Assembly (NCBI RefSeq): GCF_003610015.1
Contig: NZ_AP018933.1
Coordinates: 1,488,001-1,552,000, forward strand
Direction of reading: 5' to 3'
DNA length: 64,000 bases
From: Zymobacter palmae
Lineage (GTDB): Bacteria > Pseudomonadota > Gammaproteobacteria > Pseudomonadales > Halomonadaceae
Part shown: in pieces, positions 38,057 to 46,670 of the stretch
How positions within the stretch are numbered: position 1 is the first letter of the stretch
Layout of the letters: every line of letters starts with the position of its first letter
Notes under the pieces: generated by a model
Database searches by the model: none
What the model was told of the DNA's origin: nothing
The model's input: only the letters and a program-made list of their open reading frames with translations
Translations under genes and position numbers: made by a program

Positions 38057-38174
38057 GACAGGAATTCGCTATGCGTTGCCTTATCCCTGCCCGAACAACG
38101 CGGTATCTGGCCTCATGACGCCACCCCGCCTTAATGTGCGCCCATCCGCGAAGCAGGCTCCTTTTGGCGCGTCG

Positions 38175-39086
38175 ATGGTGATGCGTCATCCTCTGCGCGG
38201 CGCTCTTTGCGCCGTGCTGTTTCTCGCAGGATGCAGCACAGCCTCCTCGTTAAACGGCGGCGATGGTGGCTGGACAACGCTACAACCCGGCGAAACGCTT
38301 TACCGTCTTGCCCAGCGCAACAATCGCCCAACGGCGTGCCTACAGCGCTATAACCCCTCGCTGCGCGCCGATTCTCTGAGCGTCGGGCAACGTATCCTTG
38401 TACCCAATGCGGAAGAATGCGCGTCGCTGACCAGTGCACGCATGCGCTATCGTGTTCGCCGTGGCGACACGCTGTACAGCATTGCTCACTACTTCGATCA
38501 GACGCCACAGGCAATGGCCGCCGCCAACCCCTCGCTGCCCCCGAACCCTCGCCTTGAGATCGGCCAGTGGGTAACGCTATCTGGCATACAGCGCGGAGCA
38601 GCCACACAGTCTTCGCAGGCCACCGTCAACAGGACAGCTGCGGCAACCAAAACCCCTGCGGCACGCCCTACCCCCACCCGCGTAGCACCTGCACCGGCTC
38701 CACTGCCCAACGAGATGACCCATCGCCCATGGCCAATGCAGGAACCGCGCGTGATACGCGAGTTCGGCCCCGATGATCGCGGCCGCCTACAACCCATGAT
38801 GCTGGCCGCCCGCACATCCCAGACGGCCACTGCCGTTGCGGATGGCAGTGTGCAATTCGCCAGCACGATGCGCCAGCTGGGCCATGTGGTGATCGTGCAC
38901 CATGCCCGCAATATACAGACCGTCTACGCGCACTGTGGCTCGCTCAGCGTCAAAGCTGGCCAGCGCGTCAAGACGGGTACCCCGCTATGTCAGGTGGCTC
39001 AGGATGATGTCACGGCATCCCCTCAGTTGCTGTTCGACGTGCGCCAGAGCGGTCGTCCCATTGACCCTCGCCGCTTGCTGAAGTGA
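38175..39086 (+). CDS. LysM/LytM-domain lipoprotein (NlpD-like) with degenerate peptidase site
   Basis: Protein of 303 residues from ATG 38175, which gives a 20-residue lipoprotein signal ending LFLAGC. Two LysM repeats follow (LQPGETLYRLAQ... and VRRGDTLYSIAHYF...), then a Pro/Ala linker and an M23/LytM fold (about 195-303). In the LytM part VYAHCGSL keeps one His, but the usual zinc HxxxD and the final HxH-type HFEIR are replaced (LLFDVR). Like NlpD and EnvC it is therefore probably an amidase activator, not a peptidase. Upstream in-frame starts (38115, 38043) are possible. No start has a strong ribosome-binding site. Confidence 0.8.
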   Translation: MVMRHPLRGALCAVLFLAGCSTASSLNGGDGGWTTLQPGETLYRLAQRNNRPTACLQRYNPSLRADSLSVGQRILVPNAEECASLTSARMRYRVRRGDTLYSIAHYFDQTPQAMAAANPSLPPNPRLEIGQWVTLSGIQRGAATQSSQATVNRTAAATKTPAARPTPTRVAPAPAPLPNEMTHRPWPMQEPRVIREFGPDDRGRLQPMMLAARTSQTATAVADGSVQFASTMRQLGHVVIVHHARNIQTVYAHCGSLSVKAGQRVKTGTPLCQVAQDDVTASPQLLFDVRQSGRPIDPRRLLK

Positions 39087-40300
39087 GTGATCCTATGCCC
39101 TTGCCTCCCGCTTTCATCGACCATGAGTCACTTCATGCGCTGTCCGCCACTCGGATGGCCCCCATGAAAGTGGCTTTCGTCAGCGAAACCTGGCTGCCTG
39201 AAATCAATGGCGTCACCCATACGCTGTCACAGCTGTCGCACTATCTTCACGCGCAGCACTACACGCTTCAGCTAGTACGGCCCACGCCCAAAGACGGCTC
39301 ACATGATGCCCGAGTCGATGAGGAGTTGCAGGTCAAGGCGATTCCCGTCAAGGATTACGAAGGGGTCAATATCGGCTGGGTACCTCCGCGCAAGCTGCGC
39401 CAGTTCTGGCGTGCACACCGCCCCGACGTAGTCTATATCGCGACCGAGGGGCCGCTCGGCATGGTGGCACTGCGCGTTGCCCGCCAGCTGCGCCTGCCCG
39501 TCGTGAGTGGCTTTCACACCAATTTCGACCAGTACAGCCGCCACTATCTCTGGCTGCGCGCTGTGCGCCCGTTTGTCGGGGCGTTCCTGAAACGCTTCCA
39601 CAACCGCACACTGACCACGCTGGTACCCACCCGCCAGCAGGCCGAGCGCATGACCGCACAGGGTTACCGCAATGTACAGGTCATGGGGCGCGGTCTAGAT
39701 CACGGCAGGTTCTCTCCTCAGCACCGTGACGATGCGCTGCGTGCCTCATGGGGCGCAACACCGGACACACCCGTTGTCATGTATACCGGGCGCTTGGCTG
39801 TCGAAAAGAATATTCCACTGTTGGTGGCGTCACTGCGCGCACTGCATGAACGCCACCCCGACCAGATCGCCGTCATCGTGGGCGATGGCCCCATGCGCCA
39901 TGAGATCGAAGAAGCCGCACCGTGGGCGCATTTTGTCGGTTTTCAGCAAAATGAGGATCTGGCACGCCACTATGCCAGTGGGGATATCTTCCTGTTCCCT
40001 TCGCTGTCCGAGACGTTTGGCAACGTGGTCACTGAAGCGATGGCAAGCGGACAGTGTGTGGTAGCGTTCGACTATGCTGCCGCGGGAGAGCTGATCGAAA
40101 ATGGGGTCAACGGTTTTGTGGTACCCTGTGGAGACGAGCAGGCGTTTATCGACGCCGTGCGGACCATTCGCGAGACGCCGTCGCAGATCAGGACGATCGG
40201 GCAGTGCGCGTGCGACCGAGTGGCAAGCCTGACGTGGCCGCACATCGCGGAAACGTTCGTTCGTTACTTGCATCAGGCCAGGGAGACTCATGATGCGTGA
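39083..40300 (+). CDS. GT4-family glycosyltransferase
   Basis: Protein of 405 residues with the GT-B fold of family 4. The acceptor domain opens KVAFVSETWLPEINGVTHT, the donor domain has VVMYTGRLAVEKNIPLL, and the E-x7-E element is SETFGNVVTEAMASG. It resembles glycosyl- or mannosyltransferases that modify diacylglycerol or phosphatidylinositol-like lipids. The nucleotide sugar and acceptor are not certain. GTG 39083 forms a GTGA overlap with the upstream stop; ATG 39095 or 39155/39164 could also start it. It overlaps the PAP2 gene by 11 nt, which suggests joint action on a lipid. Confidence 0.85.
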   Translation: MSDPMPLPPAFIDHESLHALSATRMAPMKVAFVSETWLPEINGVTHTLSQLSHYLHAQHYTLQLVRPTPKDGSHDARVDEELQVKAIPVKDYEGVNIGWVPPRKLRQFWRAHRPDVVYIATEGPLGMVALRVARQLRLPVVSGFHTNFDQYSRHYLWLRAVRPFVGAFLKRFHNRTLTTLVPTRQQAERMTAQGYRNVQVMGRGLDHGRFSPQHRDDALRASWGATPDTPVVMYTGRLAVEKNIPLLVASLRALHERHPDQIAVIVGDGPMRHEIEEAAPWAHFVGFQQNEDLARHYASGDIFLFPSLSETFGNVVTEAMASGQCVVAFDYAAAGELIENGVNGFVVPCGDEQAFIDAVRTIRETPSQIRTIGQCACDRVASLTWPHIAETFVRYLHQARETHDA

Positions 40301-40856
40301 CCGACGCCATGCAGTATTCAAGCATCTCGATATGCTGGAGTGGAAAGCCTGCCGCCGTTGCACTCGCCTAGGCAGTTATCGTCCCGTGCTGTGGCTGCTG
40401 CAGAAAGCGAGCTGGCTGGGCGACTATCCAGCATGGATTGCCGTCTGCCTTATGCTGCCCGTACTGCACGGCAAACTGGGGTGGATCATGGCCGTTTCGT
40501 GGGGTGTTTCCGCGGCAATTGGCGGACTGCTCTATCGACTGATCAAAAACAAGCTGTGTCGCGAACGGCCATATATTTCGTTCGATCTGATTCCGTGCAC
40601 CATGCCGCCACTGGATCGCTACAGCTTCCCCAGCGGCCATACTCTGCACGCCGTCATGTTCACGACGCTCGCATGGCAGTATGAACCACGCCTTTTGATC
40701 GGCGTTATTCCGTTTGCCATTATCGTCATGTTGTCGCGGGTCATTCTTGGCCTGCACTACATCAGCGATGTTATTGCGGGGGCGCTGATCGGTTATGGCG
40801 TGGCGCAACTGTCCATTCTGGCCATCGACAGTGCCTTTCCGAATCTACTGGGCTAG
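40290..40856 (+). CDS. PAP2-family membrane phosphatase
   Basis: Protein of 188 residues with about five membrane helices and all three PAP2 motifs: KNKLCRERP, YSFPSGHTLH, and SRVILGLHYISD. Such enzymes remove phosphate from phosphatidate, phosphatidylglycerophosphate or undecaprenyl pyrophosphate at the periplasmic face. The 11-nt overlap with the glycosyltransferase gene suggests that it supplies or processes that enzyme's lipid substrate, which is inference. A strong terminator follows. Confidence 0.9.
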   Translation: MMRDRRHAVFKHLDMLEWKACRRCTRLGSYRPVLWLLQKASWLGDYPAWIAVCLMLPVLHGKLGWIMAVSWGVSAAIGGLLYRLIKNKLCRERPYISFDLIPCTMPPLDRYSFPSGHTLHAVMFTTLAWQYEPRLLIGVIPFAIIVMLSRVILGLHYISDVIAGALIGYGVAQLSILAIDSAFPNLLG

Positions 40857-40896
40857 ATCAGCCCATCATTCAGAGCCCCACAGACATTAATAAAGA

Positions 40897-40923
40897 AAGG
40901 CAACCCCGAAGGGTTGCCTTTTT
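40897..40923 (+). terminator. Terminator after the PAP2 gene
   Basis: AAGGCAACCC (40897-40906) and GGGTTGCCTT (40911-40920) form a perfect stem with a CGAA tetraloop, followed by T-rich sequence. It is a canonical intrinsic terminator. Confidence 0.9.
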
Positions 40924-41084
40924 GCGTTTGCCTCGCAGACCTTCACTATACGCCCCAACGCCCCGTCTGCAGGGCCAAAAAAAGCGACTTTTGGCGGCTA
41001 ATTCAACTGACCGCGGACTTGATGCTGCCGCATACTTGCGGCACTCTCAGTTCATATTGATCGCCGCTTTCTTAGGATATCGCC

Positions 41085-41303
41085 ATGCCTGCTTCTTCAC
41101 CTGCCCCATTCAAACGCTATCGCCTGTTAACCGGCCCTGACGATGCCGCTTTCTGCCAGCGCGTATCGACACTACTGGATCAAGGCTTCGAACTGCACGG
41201 TTCACCGGCACTGACCTATGACCCCGTACGTCAGTGTGTCATCGCCGCTCAAGCGATCATCTGGCCCGCCGATCGCCCCGCCCCGCAGCCACAGAACGGC
41301 TGA
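41085..41303 (+). CDS. DUF1737 domain protein
   Basis: Protein of 72 residues made almost entirely of a DUF1737 domain: YRLLTGPDDAAFCQRVSTLL, then GFELHGSPALTYD and VIAAQAIIWP. The family is small, soluble and widespread in proteobacteria, with no known function. AGGA lies 8-9 nt before ATG 41085. It stands alone between a terminator and an AT-rich gene-poor patch. Confidence 0.82.
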   Translation: MPASSPAPFKRYRLLTGPDDAAFCQRVSTLLDQGFELHGSPALTYDPVRQCVIAAQAIIWPADRPAPQPQNG

Positions 41304-41309
41304 CGAGGA

Positions 41310-41374
41310 GTAACAGCCACTACCACTATAAGAAGCCCATGTGCTATCGAGTGAGATTCAATAGTGGCTGTTAC
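41310..41374. repeat. 13-bp inverted repeat flanking 39 nt
   Basis: GTAACAGCCACTA (41310-41322) and TAGTGGCTGTTAC (41362-41374) are perfect inverted copies enclosing 39 nt. It begins 7 nt after the DUF1737 stop. It may act as a long-loop terminator or be the termini of a very short mobile remnant. No flanking duplication is evident. Confidence 0.55.
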
Positions 41375-41549
41375 ATGATCTAAGTTATTGCCATTTAATG
41401 GTGCATAACGGGCAATTTGTTAATATCTCTACGATACAATATGATATCAATCAAAAATATTACACCCTTAACTATTAATAAATGCGTTAAATTAAAAAAA
41501 TATTTATATATTATTAAGTAAAAACAATCACCTCACAATAAATAAAGCA

Positions 41550-41780
41550 CTACTTTTTAAAGGCTTTTATAGCCAAACCACTGCCTACCATTATCAGTCC
41601 CAATACTGCAAAAAAAGCCACCGGAATAAACTTGAAAAAAAGTACAAAGAGATGTGTTTGTGGCATAGTATATACCACATATGCGAGATGGAATAGAAAA
41701 AGAGCTGCAATAGTCAGCAGCACACAACCACACTTAAAAACTATATTAAATGAAGACTTATTACCATTCTTTATCATCAT
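41550..41780 (-). CDS. Small two-helix membrane protein
   Basis: Protein of 76 residues from ATG 41780, with GAGAGG 5-6 nt upstream. Two hydrophobic segments are evident: VFKCGCVLLTIAALFLFHLA and FIPVAFFAVLGLIMVGSGLA. A short basic tail (AIKAFKK) follows. I do not recognise a family. Its base composition is strongly AT-rich, like the rest of 41.4-42.7 kb, and unlike the core genes on either side, which suggests acquired DNA. Confidence 0.55.
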   Translation of the reverse strand: MMIKNGNKSSFNIVFKCGCVLLTIAALFLFHLAYVVYTMPQTHLFVLFFKFIPVAFFAVLGLIMVGSGLAIKAFKK

Positions 41781-41935
41781 CCCCACCTCTCTACAGTTTA
41801 AAAAAACAATATATTTTCAATTATTATTTTATAACTTTTCATAACATATCCCCGCTTTAAGCCCAACACTGTCACTAATAAGAAATGCAAAAAAACAACA
41901 TTTAATTACTTAATGATTACAGTAAAATCAACAAA

Positions 41936-42055
41936 CTATACCCCCGCCTTGCTCAGTTTTAATATAAAAAATAGTACGCCAATTGTCAGCACACGAAACC
42001 CAAGCTTCCAATTGAACCAAGCCCAATCATAACACATAGTTGCAGTAGAAAGCAT
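41936..42055 (-). CDS. Possible 39-residue membrane peptide
   Basis: A short frame opens MLSTATMCYDWAWFN, continues with a hydrophobic stretch (FRVLTIGVLFFILKL) and stops at TAG 41936-41938. An upstream in-frame stop defines the start. No ribosome-binding site is evident. It could be a remnant of a larger membrane-protein gene. Nothing else supports it. Confidence 0.2.
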   Translation of the reverse strand: MLSTATMCYDWAWFNWKLGFRVLTIGVLFFILKLSKAGV

Positions 42056-42521
42056 TGTGGCTGTTTAGACAGCGCTTATATCAATGAACTAACAATCACT
42101 TTTATCAACCTTCCCACTACCCATAAGAGTAAATCCTACTTTATGCCGCTATATCAGCCTCGACGCCCTATGAAAAGGTGTATTGCTACCCACACTGCCT
42201 CCCAGGCTATTTCATAACAACATCTTAAATCATGCATGAGATATAATAAAAATCCTGCCGTTTATACGTCTAAAGTGCTACTGAGCGCATACCATTACTA
42301 TTAACCCGCCGATTGGTACTTATCCCTCGACCAGTAGCACCGACCTCTGCAGCGGTTATTTTTATCTACAAATGAAATTCCAAGCAAGCACATTACGCCG
42401 ACATAGACGACACGGTATAGCAAATGATGATGCCCTTGTTGCTTTTGGGGCGGCGCAGTATTCGGTAGAGACTGATCGCTCTGGAAGCATGTAATAATAA
42501 GAATACCTAGAATCTCGACCA
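42056..42521. other. AT-rich gene-poor stretch
   Basis: No supportable gene. A minus frame at 42301-42537 takes its ATG from the end of the MITE-like element on its right and runs outward. It has no family resemblance and is probably not a gene in its own right. Confidence 0.45.
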
Positions 42522-42637
42522 TTAGAGCATGTTTCATAACCCAATACCCATGTCATTGACGGGACATCAAACCACAAAATTGCGCTAGGTTTTAGAAAGG
42601 GTAAAAGTAATCGCTCAGGTTATGAAACAGTCTCTTA
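42522..42637. mobile_element. 110-bp MITE-like element with TTA target duplications
   Basis: GAGCATGTTTCATAACC (42525-42541) and GGTTATGAAACAGTCTC (42618-42634) are imperfect 17-bp terminal inverted repeats (15 of 17 match). They enclose 76 nt with no coding capacity. TTA occurs directly outside both ends (42522-42524 and 42635-42637), as expected for the TNA duplications made by part of the IS5 family. It is too short to encode a transposase, so movement would need one supplied in trans. Confidence 0.7.
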
Positions 42638-42829
42638 GTGCAAAAGAAATGGGGTAATGACATACGAAGTTCATCAGAAAAGGCCTCTAATCAGTCATGC
42701 CTCAAAATTCAAAGGCAAAATGGGCTTTTAAAGTTTCCCCCAAATGCATAACCCATAGACCGAATACTCTGTGTGAACTACAGCACTTTTATCTCCCCCC
42801 AATAGCACCGACTATCGTGCACCGCATAA
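42638..42829. other. Short gene-free spacer
   Basis: Nothing recognisable was found between the MITE-like element and the lipA terminator. Confidence 0.4.
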
Positions 42830-42867
42830 AAAAGCCCTGCCGCTAACACGTCAACGGCAGGGCTTTT
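42830..42867 (-). terminator. Terminator of the lip operon
   Basis: AAAAGCCCTGCCG (42830-42842) and CGGCAGGGCTTTT (42855-42867) form a perfect 13-bp stem with a 12-nt loop. T-runs follow on the minus strand, 36 nt after the lipA stop. Confidence 0.9.
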
Positions 42868-42902
42868 CAAGCAATCGCTATATTGCTAGGCGATCAGCGC
42901 TA

Positions 42903-43871
42903 TCACGATACGTGGCCGCCGTGGGCCTGCTTGTCGGCGTGGTAGCTGGAGCGCACGAGCGGGCCGGAAGCAACTTGGCGGAAGCCCATCTTCAACCCTT
43001 CTTCTTCAAACCATTTGAAGGTTTCGGGGCGTACCCAGCGGTCGATCGCTAGGTGGTTTTTGGACGGCTGCATGTACTGGCCGATGGTCAGCATATCTAC
43101 ATCATGGCGACGCAGATCACGCATGACCTCAATAATCTGCTCATCCGTTTCGCCAACGCCGACCATCAGCCCAGACTTGGTTGTGACATCCGGGCGACGC
43201 GCCTTATAGCGCTTCAGCAGATCCAGCGACCACTGATAGTCGGCCCCCGGGCGTACCTTGCGGTACAGCGACGGCACGGTCTCAAGGTTGTGGTTGAAAA
43301 CGGTCGGCGGCGCATCAGCCAGGATATCGATGGCCACATCCATACGCCCACGAAAATCGGGAACCAGGATTTCGATCTCAATGTCGGGGCTGAGTGCACG
43401 AATAGCCGAAACGCAGTCAGCAAAATGGCCTGCACCACCGTCACGCAGATCGTCGCGGTCAACCGAGGTGATGACCACATAGCGCAGCTTCATCTCGGCG
43501 ATGGCTTGCGCCAGCTCGCGTGGCTCATCGCTGTTCAACACGTTGGGGCGACCGTGCGCCACATCGCAGAACGGGCAGCGGCGTGTGCAAATATCGCCCA
43601 TGATCATGAAGGTGGCTGTGCCGCCGTGGAAACATTCTCCTAGGTTAGGACAGGAGGCTTCCTCACACACCGTATGCAGCTTGTGCTTACGCAACGTCTG
43701 CTTGATACGGGTCACTTCAGAGGATACCGGCATACGTACGCGCAGCCAATCGGGCTTCTGCGGCAGCGTTTCCGTCGGTATGACCTTGACTGGGATGCGG
43801 GCAACCTTTTCTGCCCCACGCAGCTTAACGCCTTGTACGGCGCGCTTCGGCGTTACAGTGGATTCACTCAT
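42903..43871 (-). CDS. lipA: Lipoyl synthase
   Basis: Radical-SAM enzyme of 322 residues that inserts two sulfurs into protein-bound octanoate. It has both cluster motifs: the auxiliary [12 protein letters not shown] and the radical-SAM CTRRCPFC (CxxxCxxC). The C-terminal RSSYHAD element carries the conserved Ser ligand. ATG 43871 overlaps the lipB stop by 4 nt. It is the last gene of the ybeD-lipB-lipA run. Confidence 0.97.
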   Translation of the reverse strand: MSESTVTPKRAVQGVKLRGAEKVARIPVKVIPTETLPQKPDWLRVRMPVSSEVTRIKQTLRKHKLHTVCEEASCPNLGECFHGGTATFMIMGDICTRRCPFCDVAHGRPNVLNSDEPRELAQAIAEMKLRYVVITSVDRDDLRDGGAGHFADCVSAIRALSPDIEIEILVPDFRGRMDVAIDILADAPPTVFNHNLETVPSLYRKVRPGADYQWSLDLLKRYKARRPDVTTKSGLMVGVGETDEQIIEVMRDLRRHDVDMLTIGQYMQPSKNHLAIDRWVRPETFKWFEEEGLKMGFRQVASGPLVRSSYHADKQAHGGHVS

Positions 43872-44623
43872 GACTCACCACCAGACTCGTAAAATTCAAA
43901 GGGATCGCCCTCCTGTGCAATAGGTGCGAACAGGAAAGCGGTCGACTGTTGGGTCAGCTGATGAACAAGACAGTTCAGCCAGCGGTCGGCTTCTTGCGCG
44001 CGATCAATGACCGTGCCGGCAGGCAGTAGGTCACGCAGCTGTGTCATCGCCATTCCGGCATACCCACAAGGGTTGATGCGCTCAAATGGCGACAGGTCCA
44101 TATCCAGATTGAACGCGATGCCATGATAACTACAGCCGCGACGTACGCGCAGCCCCAGTGATGCGATCTTGGCCAGTGAGCCATCAGCACGATCAACATA
44201 GACACCCGGCGCGTCAGGACGCGCAAAGGCCACTATGCCGTGCTGTGCCAGTGCGTCGATAACGCTCTGCTCAAGCGCCGTAACCATTGACCGCACGCCG
44301 ATGCCACAGCGCTTGAGATCAAACATCAGGTAGGCGATCAGTTGGCCAGGGCCGTGATACGTCACCTGACCACCACGGTCGCTCTGCACGACGGGAATGT
44401 CACCCGGCATCAGTACATGCTCGGGCTTGCCTGCCTGCCCTTGCGTAAATACCGGCAGGTGTTCGACCAGCCACAGCTGATCCCGATCATCGCGCTGACG
44501 CTGATCCGTGTACTGGCGCATGGTCTGCCAAACAGGCTGATAAGCGCGCATCCCCAGTCGATAAAGATCAAAAGAATGCGTCGGCTGTGGCGTGGCTATG
44601 GGCATCTCGGGCATATACCTCAC
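43868..44623 (-). CDS. lipB: Octanoyl-[ACP]:protein N-octanoyltransferase
   Basis: Protein of 251 residues that transfers octanoate from ACP to lipoyl domains. Conserved parts are [40 protein letters not shown] and the catalytic Lys in [13 protein letters not shown]. The C-terminal [13 protein letters not shown] has the catalytic Cys. GTG 44623 shares GTGA with the ybeD stop. ATG 44614 or 44605 are alternatives without better sites. Confidence 0.95.
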   Translation of the reverse strand: MRYMPEMPIATPQPTHSFDLYRLGMRAYQPVWQTMRQYTDQRQRDDRDQLWLVEHLPVFTQGQAGKPEHVLMPGDIPVVQSDRGGQVTYHGPGQLIAYLMFDLKRCGIGVRSMVTALEQSVIDALAQHGIVAFARPDAPGVYVDRADGSLAKIASLGLRVRRGCSYHGIAFNLDMDLSPFERINPCGYAGMAMTQLRDLLPAGTVIDRAQEADRWLNCLVHQLTQQSTAFLFAPIAQEGDPFEFYESGGES

Positions 44624-44946
44624 AGCACCATGTGTACGCGACCCGTGGCCTTGAGCGCTTCGAACAGCGCCTTAAGCTGCTCTTCGCTTGTTGCCGTGAT
44701 GGTGGCACGCAGTGAACGGAAACGGCCAGTACGGCTGTCCTGGTGGCTCAGATTGGCTTCGTTGAAGCCGCTATCGAAACGCTTGAGCACCTCGACGATA
44801 GCCGGCTGGAAACCGTCATCGTGATCACCAACGATTTTCAACGAGTAGTCGCAGGGAAATTCAATCTTTGGCGCCGGCTGGCCGCCATCGCCCTGCATAC
44901 CCAGCACCTCAGTACTCTTCTGCTCAGTGTTCTGGTTGTCGCTCAT
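44620..44946 (-). CDS. ybeD: YbeD/DUF493 family protein
   Basis: Protein of 108 residues. After a polar N-terminus, the DUF493 fold reads [20 protein letters not shown], ending VHMVL. It is the conserved small partner between dacA and lipB in gammaproteobacteria. Its structure resembles the regulatory ACT-like domains, and no firm function is known. It is coupled to lipB by a 4-nt overlap and lies 394 nt downstream of dacA. Confidence 0.9.
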   Translation of the reverse strand: MSDNQNTEQKSTEVLGMQGDGGQPAPKIEFPCDYSLKIVGDHDDGFQPAIVEVLKRFDSGFNEANLSHQDSRTGRFRSLRATITATSEEQLKALFEALKATGRVHMVL

Positions 44947-45340
44947 ATCATGTCTCTATGCCAGGCCAAGCGGCACTTTAAAACCGCTTAGCGTTGAATG
45001 CGTCGGTGAAAAGCGCTGCTGCGCCCCACTCTATTGCCTTAAAGGATACATTGATCCTGCGGGCGGGTCATCGTCATGGTGGTAATCACGCCGTGCCGCT
45101 CGTAAAGCCTGCGCTAAGACACTCACCATAACGATAATATAGCGCTATGTAGTATGGGCAATGGCTATTATGATCAAGGTGTTTGTCGCGATTTTTTGCA
45201 ACAGCAAGCTGTCGACTGCGCTCCGCACTTCGAAACAGCTGAAACGACGAACCCCACAGGGCGCTTCGCCACCGTGGGGTTCGTTTCACATCAACATGGT
45301 GTTTCTGGGCACCATGTTGAGCGTCAACCGATGCCTAGCA
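44947..45340. other. Spacer between dacA and ybeD with two hairpins
   Basis: No gene was found in 394 nt. Downstream of dacA lie CAACATGGTG/CACCATGTTG (45292-45301 and 45310-45319, perfect, 8-nt loop) and CGAACCCCAC/GTGGGGTTCG (45248-45257 and 45274-45283). The latter could serve as the dacA terminator. The lip promoter should lie to the left of them. No clear -35/-10 pair was recognised. Confidence 0.5.
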
Positions 45341-46591
45341 TCAGAACAGATTGACAAAGAAACGTACAATACTGTCCCAGAGGCGGCCAAAGAAGCCCGC
45401 TTCCTCGACCTCTTCCAGGGCGACCAGCGGCACCTGAACAAGCGCTTGATCACCACGACGGATGGTCATAGAGCCCAGCGTCTGCCCTTTGTGAACAGGG
45501 GCATCGACACTGGAAGGCAGATCGGTATGCTGGGTCAGCGGCGCATCGCCACGCGGCAGTGTCGCGTAGACGTCGCTCTCGAAGCCTACTTTCAGGTGAT
45601 TCTTTTCACCGCCCCAAACACGCAGGTCGTTGTTGATCGGCCCTTTCTGATACAGGTGCTGCGTGGTGTAGTACAGGAAGCCGTGGTTGAGCAACTTCTG
45701 CGTTTCAACCGCACGCGCCTGCTCGGAGGTAGTCCCCATCACGACAGCGATCAAACGCATGTCACCCTGCTTGGCAGAAGCCACCATGCAATAGCCCGCA
45801 GCGTCAGTGTGACCGGTTTTCAGGCCGTCCACGCGCGCATCGCGATACAGCAACAGGTTGCGGTTCGGCTGACGGATATTGTTGTAGGTGAACTCTTTCT
45901 GAGCATAGAGAGAGGCATGCTCGGGATAGTCGTTGACGATGTGGCGCGCTAGGATAGCAAGGTCATATGCCGTCGAATAATGGTCGTCGTGCGGCAGTCC
46001 CGTCGCGTTCATGAAGTGGGAATCCTTCATGCCCAGCGCTTGCGCCATACTGTTCATCAGTGCAGCAAAAGTGTCTTCGGAGCCGGAAATATGCTCAGCC
46101 ATTGCGACGCTGGCATCATTACCGGACTGAATGACGATCCCTTTCATCAGCTCGCTGACCGGCACGGTGGTGCCAACGCGCAGGAACATGCGCGAACCAC
46201 CGGTACGCCAAGCATGCTCACTGACCAGCACAGGAGTCTCTTCAGGCAGCTGGCCCTGTGCCGTGCGGTACTCGGCGATGTAGGCCGTCATCAGCTTGGT
46301 CAGGCTGGCCGGCGGAACACGTTTGTGAGAATCGTGTTCGATCAACACCTGGCCCGTACGCGCATCCATCAGCAACCACGAGGTTGCCGCCAACTGTGGC
46401 GGTGCCGGCACGGCCGTCGCCAGATTGAGCGGCGGCAGGTTGGGCGGCAGCGACTGCTGGCTCTGAGGGACGGCAGGTGCATCTTCCGCATGAGCCAGCA
46501 GGCTTGAGCCTGCCATCACCGGTGTCATACCCAGCATGGCCGCCAACACCCAGACACGGGAGCGGCGAACGGATGAAGCACTCTTGTTCAT
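45341..46591 (-). CDS. dacA: D-alanyl-D-alanine carboxypeptidase (PBP5/6 type)
   Basis: Low-molecular-weight penicillin-binding protein of 416 residues. A signal peptide ends near SLLAHAEDA. The active-site motifs are PASLTKLMT (SxxK), SGNDASVAM (SxN) and GLKTGHTDAAGYC (KTG). The C-terminal beta domain ends in the amphipathic membrane anchor FFGRLWDSIVRFFVNLF. It trims the terminal D-Ala from pentapeptides. ATG 46591 has AGGA upstream and gives a normal signal peptide. Order dacA-ybeD-lipB-lipA is conserved. Confidence 0.96.
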   Translation of the reverse strand: MNKSASSVRRSRVWVLAAMLGMTPVMAGSSLLAHAEDAPAVPQSQQSLPPNLPPLNLATAVPAPPQLAATSWLLMDARTGQVLIEHDSHKRVPPASLTKLMTAYIAEYRTAQGQLPEETPVLVSEHAWRTGGSRMFLRVGTTVPVSELMKGIVIQSGNDASVAMAEHISGSEDTFAALMNSMAQALGMKDSHFMNATGLPHDDHYSTAYDLAILARHIVNDYPEHASLYAQKEFTYNNIRQPNRNLLLYRDARVDGLKTGHTDAAGYCMVASAKQGDMRLIAVVMGTTSEQARAVETQKLLNHGFLYYTTQHLYQKGPINNDLRVWGGEKNHLKVGFESDVYATLPRGDAPLTQHTDLPSSVDAPVHKGQTLGSMTIRRGDQALVQVPLVALEEVEEAGFFGRLWDSIVRFFVNLF

Positions 46592-46670
46592 GATTTCTAT
46601 TTCCTGTTGTCCAGTCGTGGAACGGTACGTCAATTACCGTCAAAAACGTGCATCCATGCGGTGGTGACAG

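Noticed and set aside
42301-42577. Minus frames of 71-78 codons to the left of the MITE-like element
   Set aside because: The 78-codon frame takes its start codon from the element's inverted repeat, the 71-codon frame starts inside the element, and the content looks random. More likely a consequence of insertion than genes.
45161-45952. 264-codon plus-strand frame antisense to dacA
   Set aside because: dacA has all three PBP motifs on the other strand. The long antisense frame is a GC-driven shadow.
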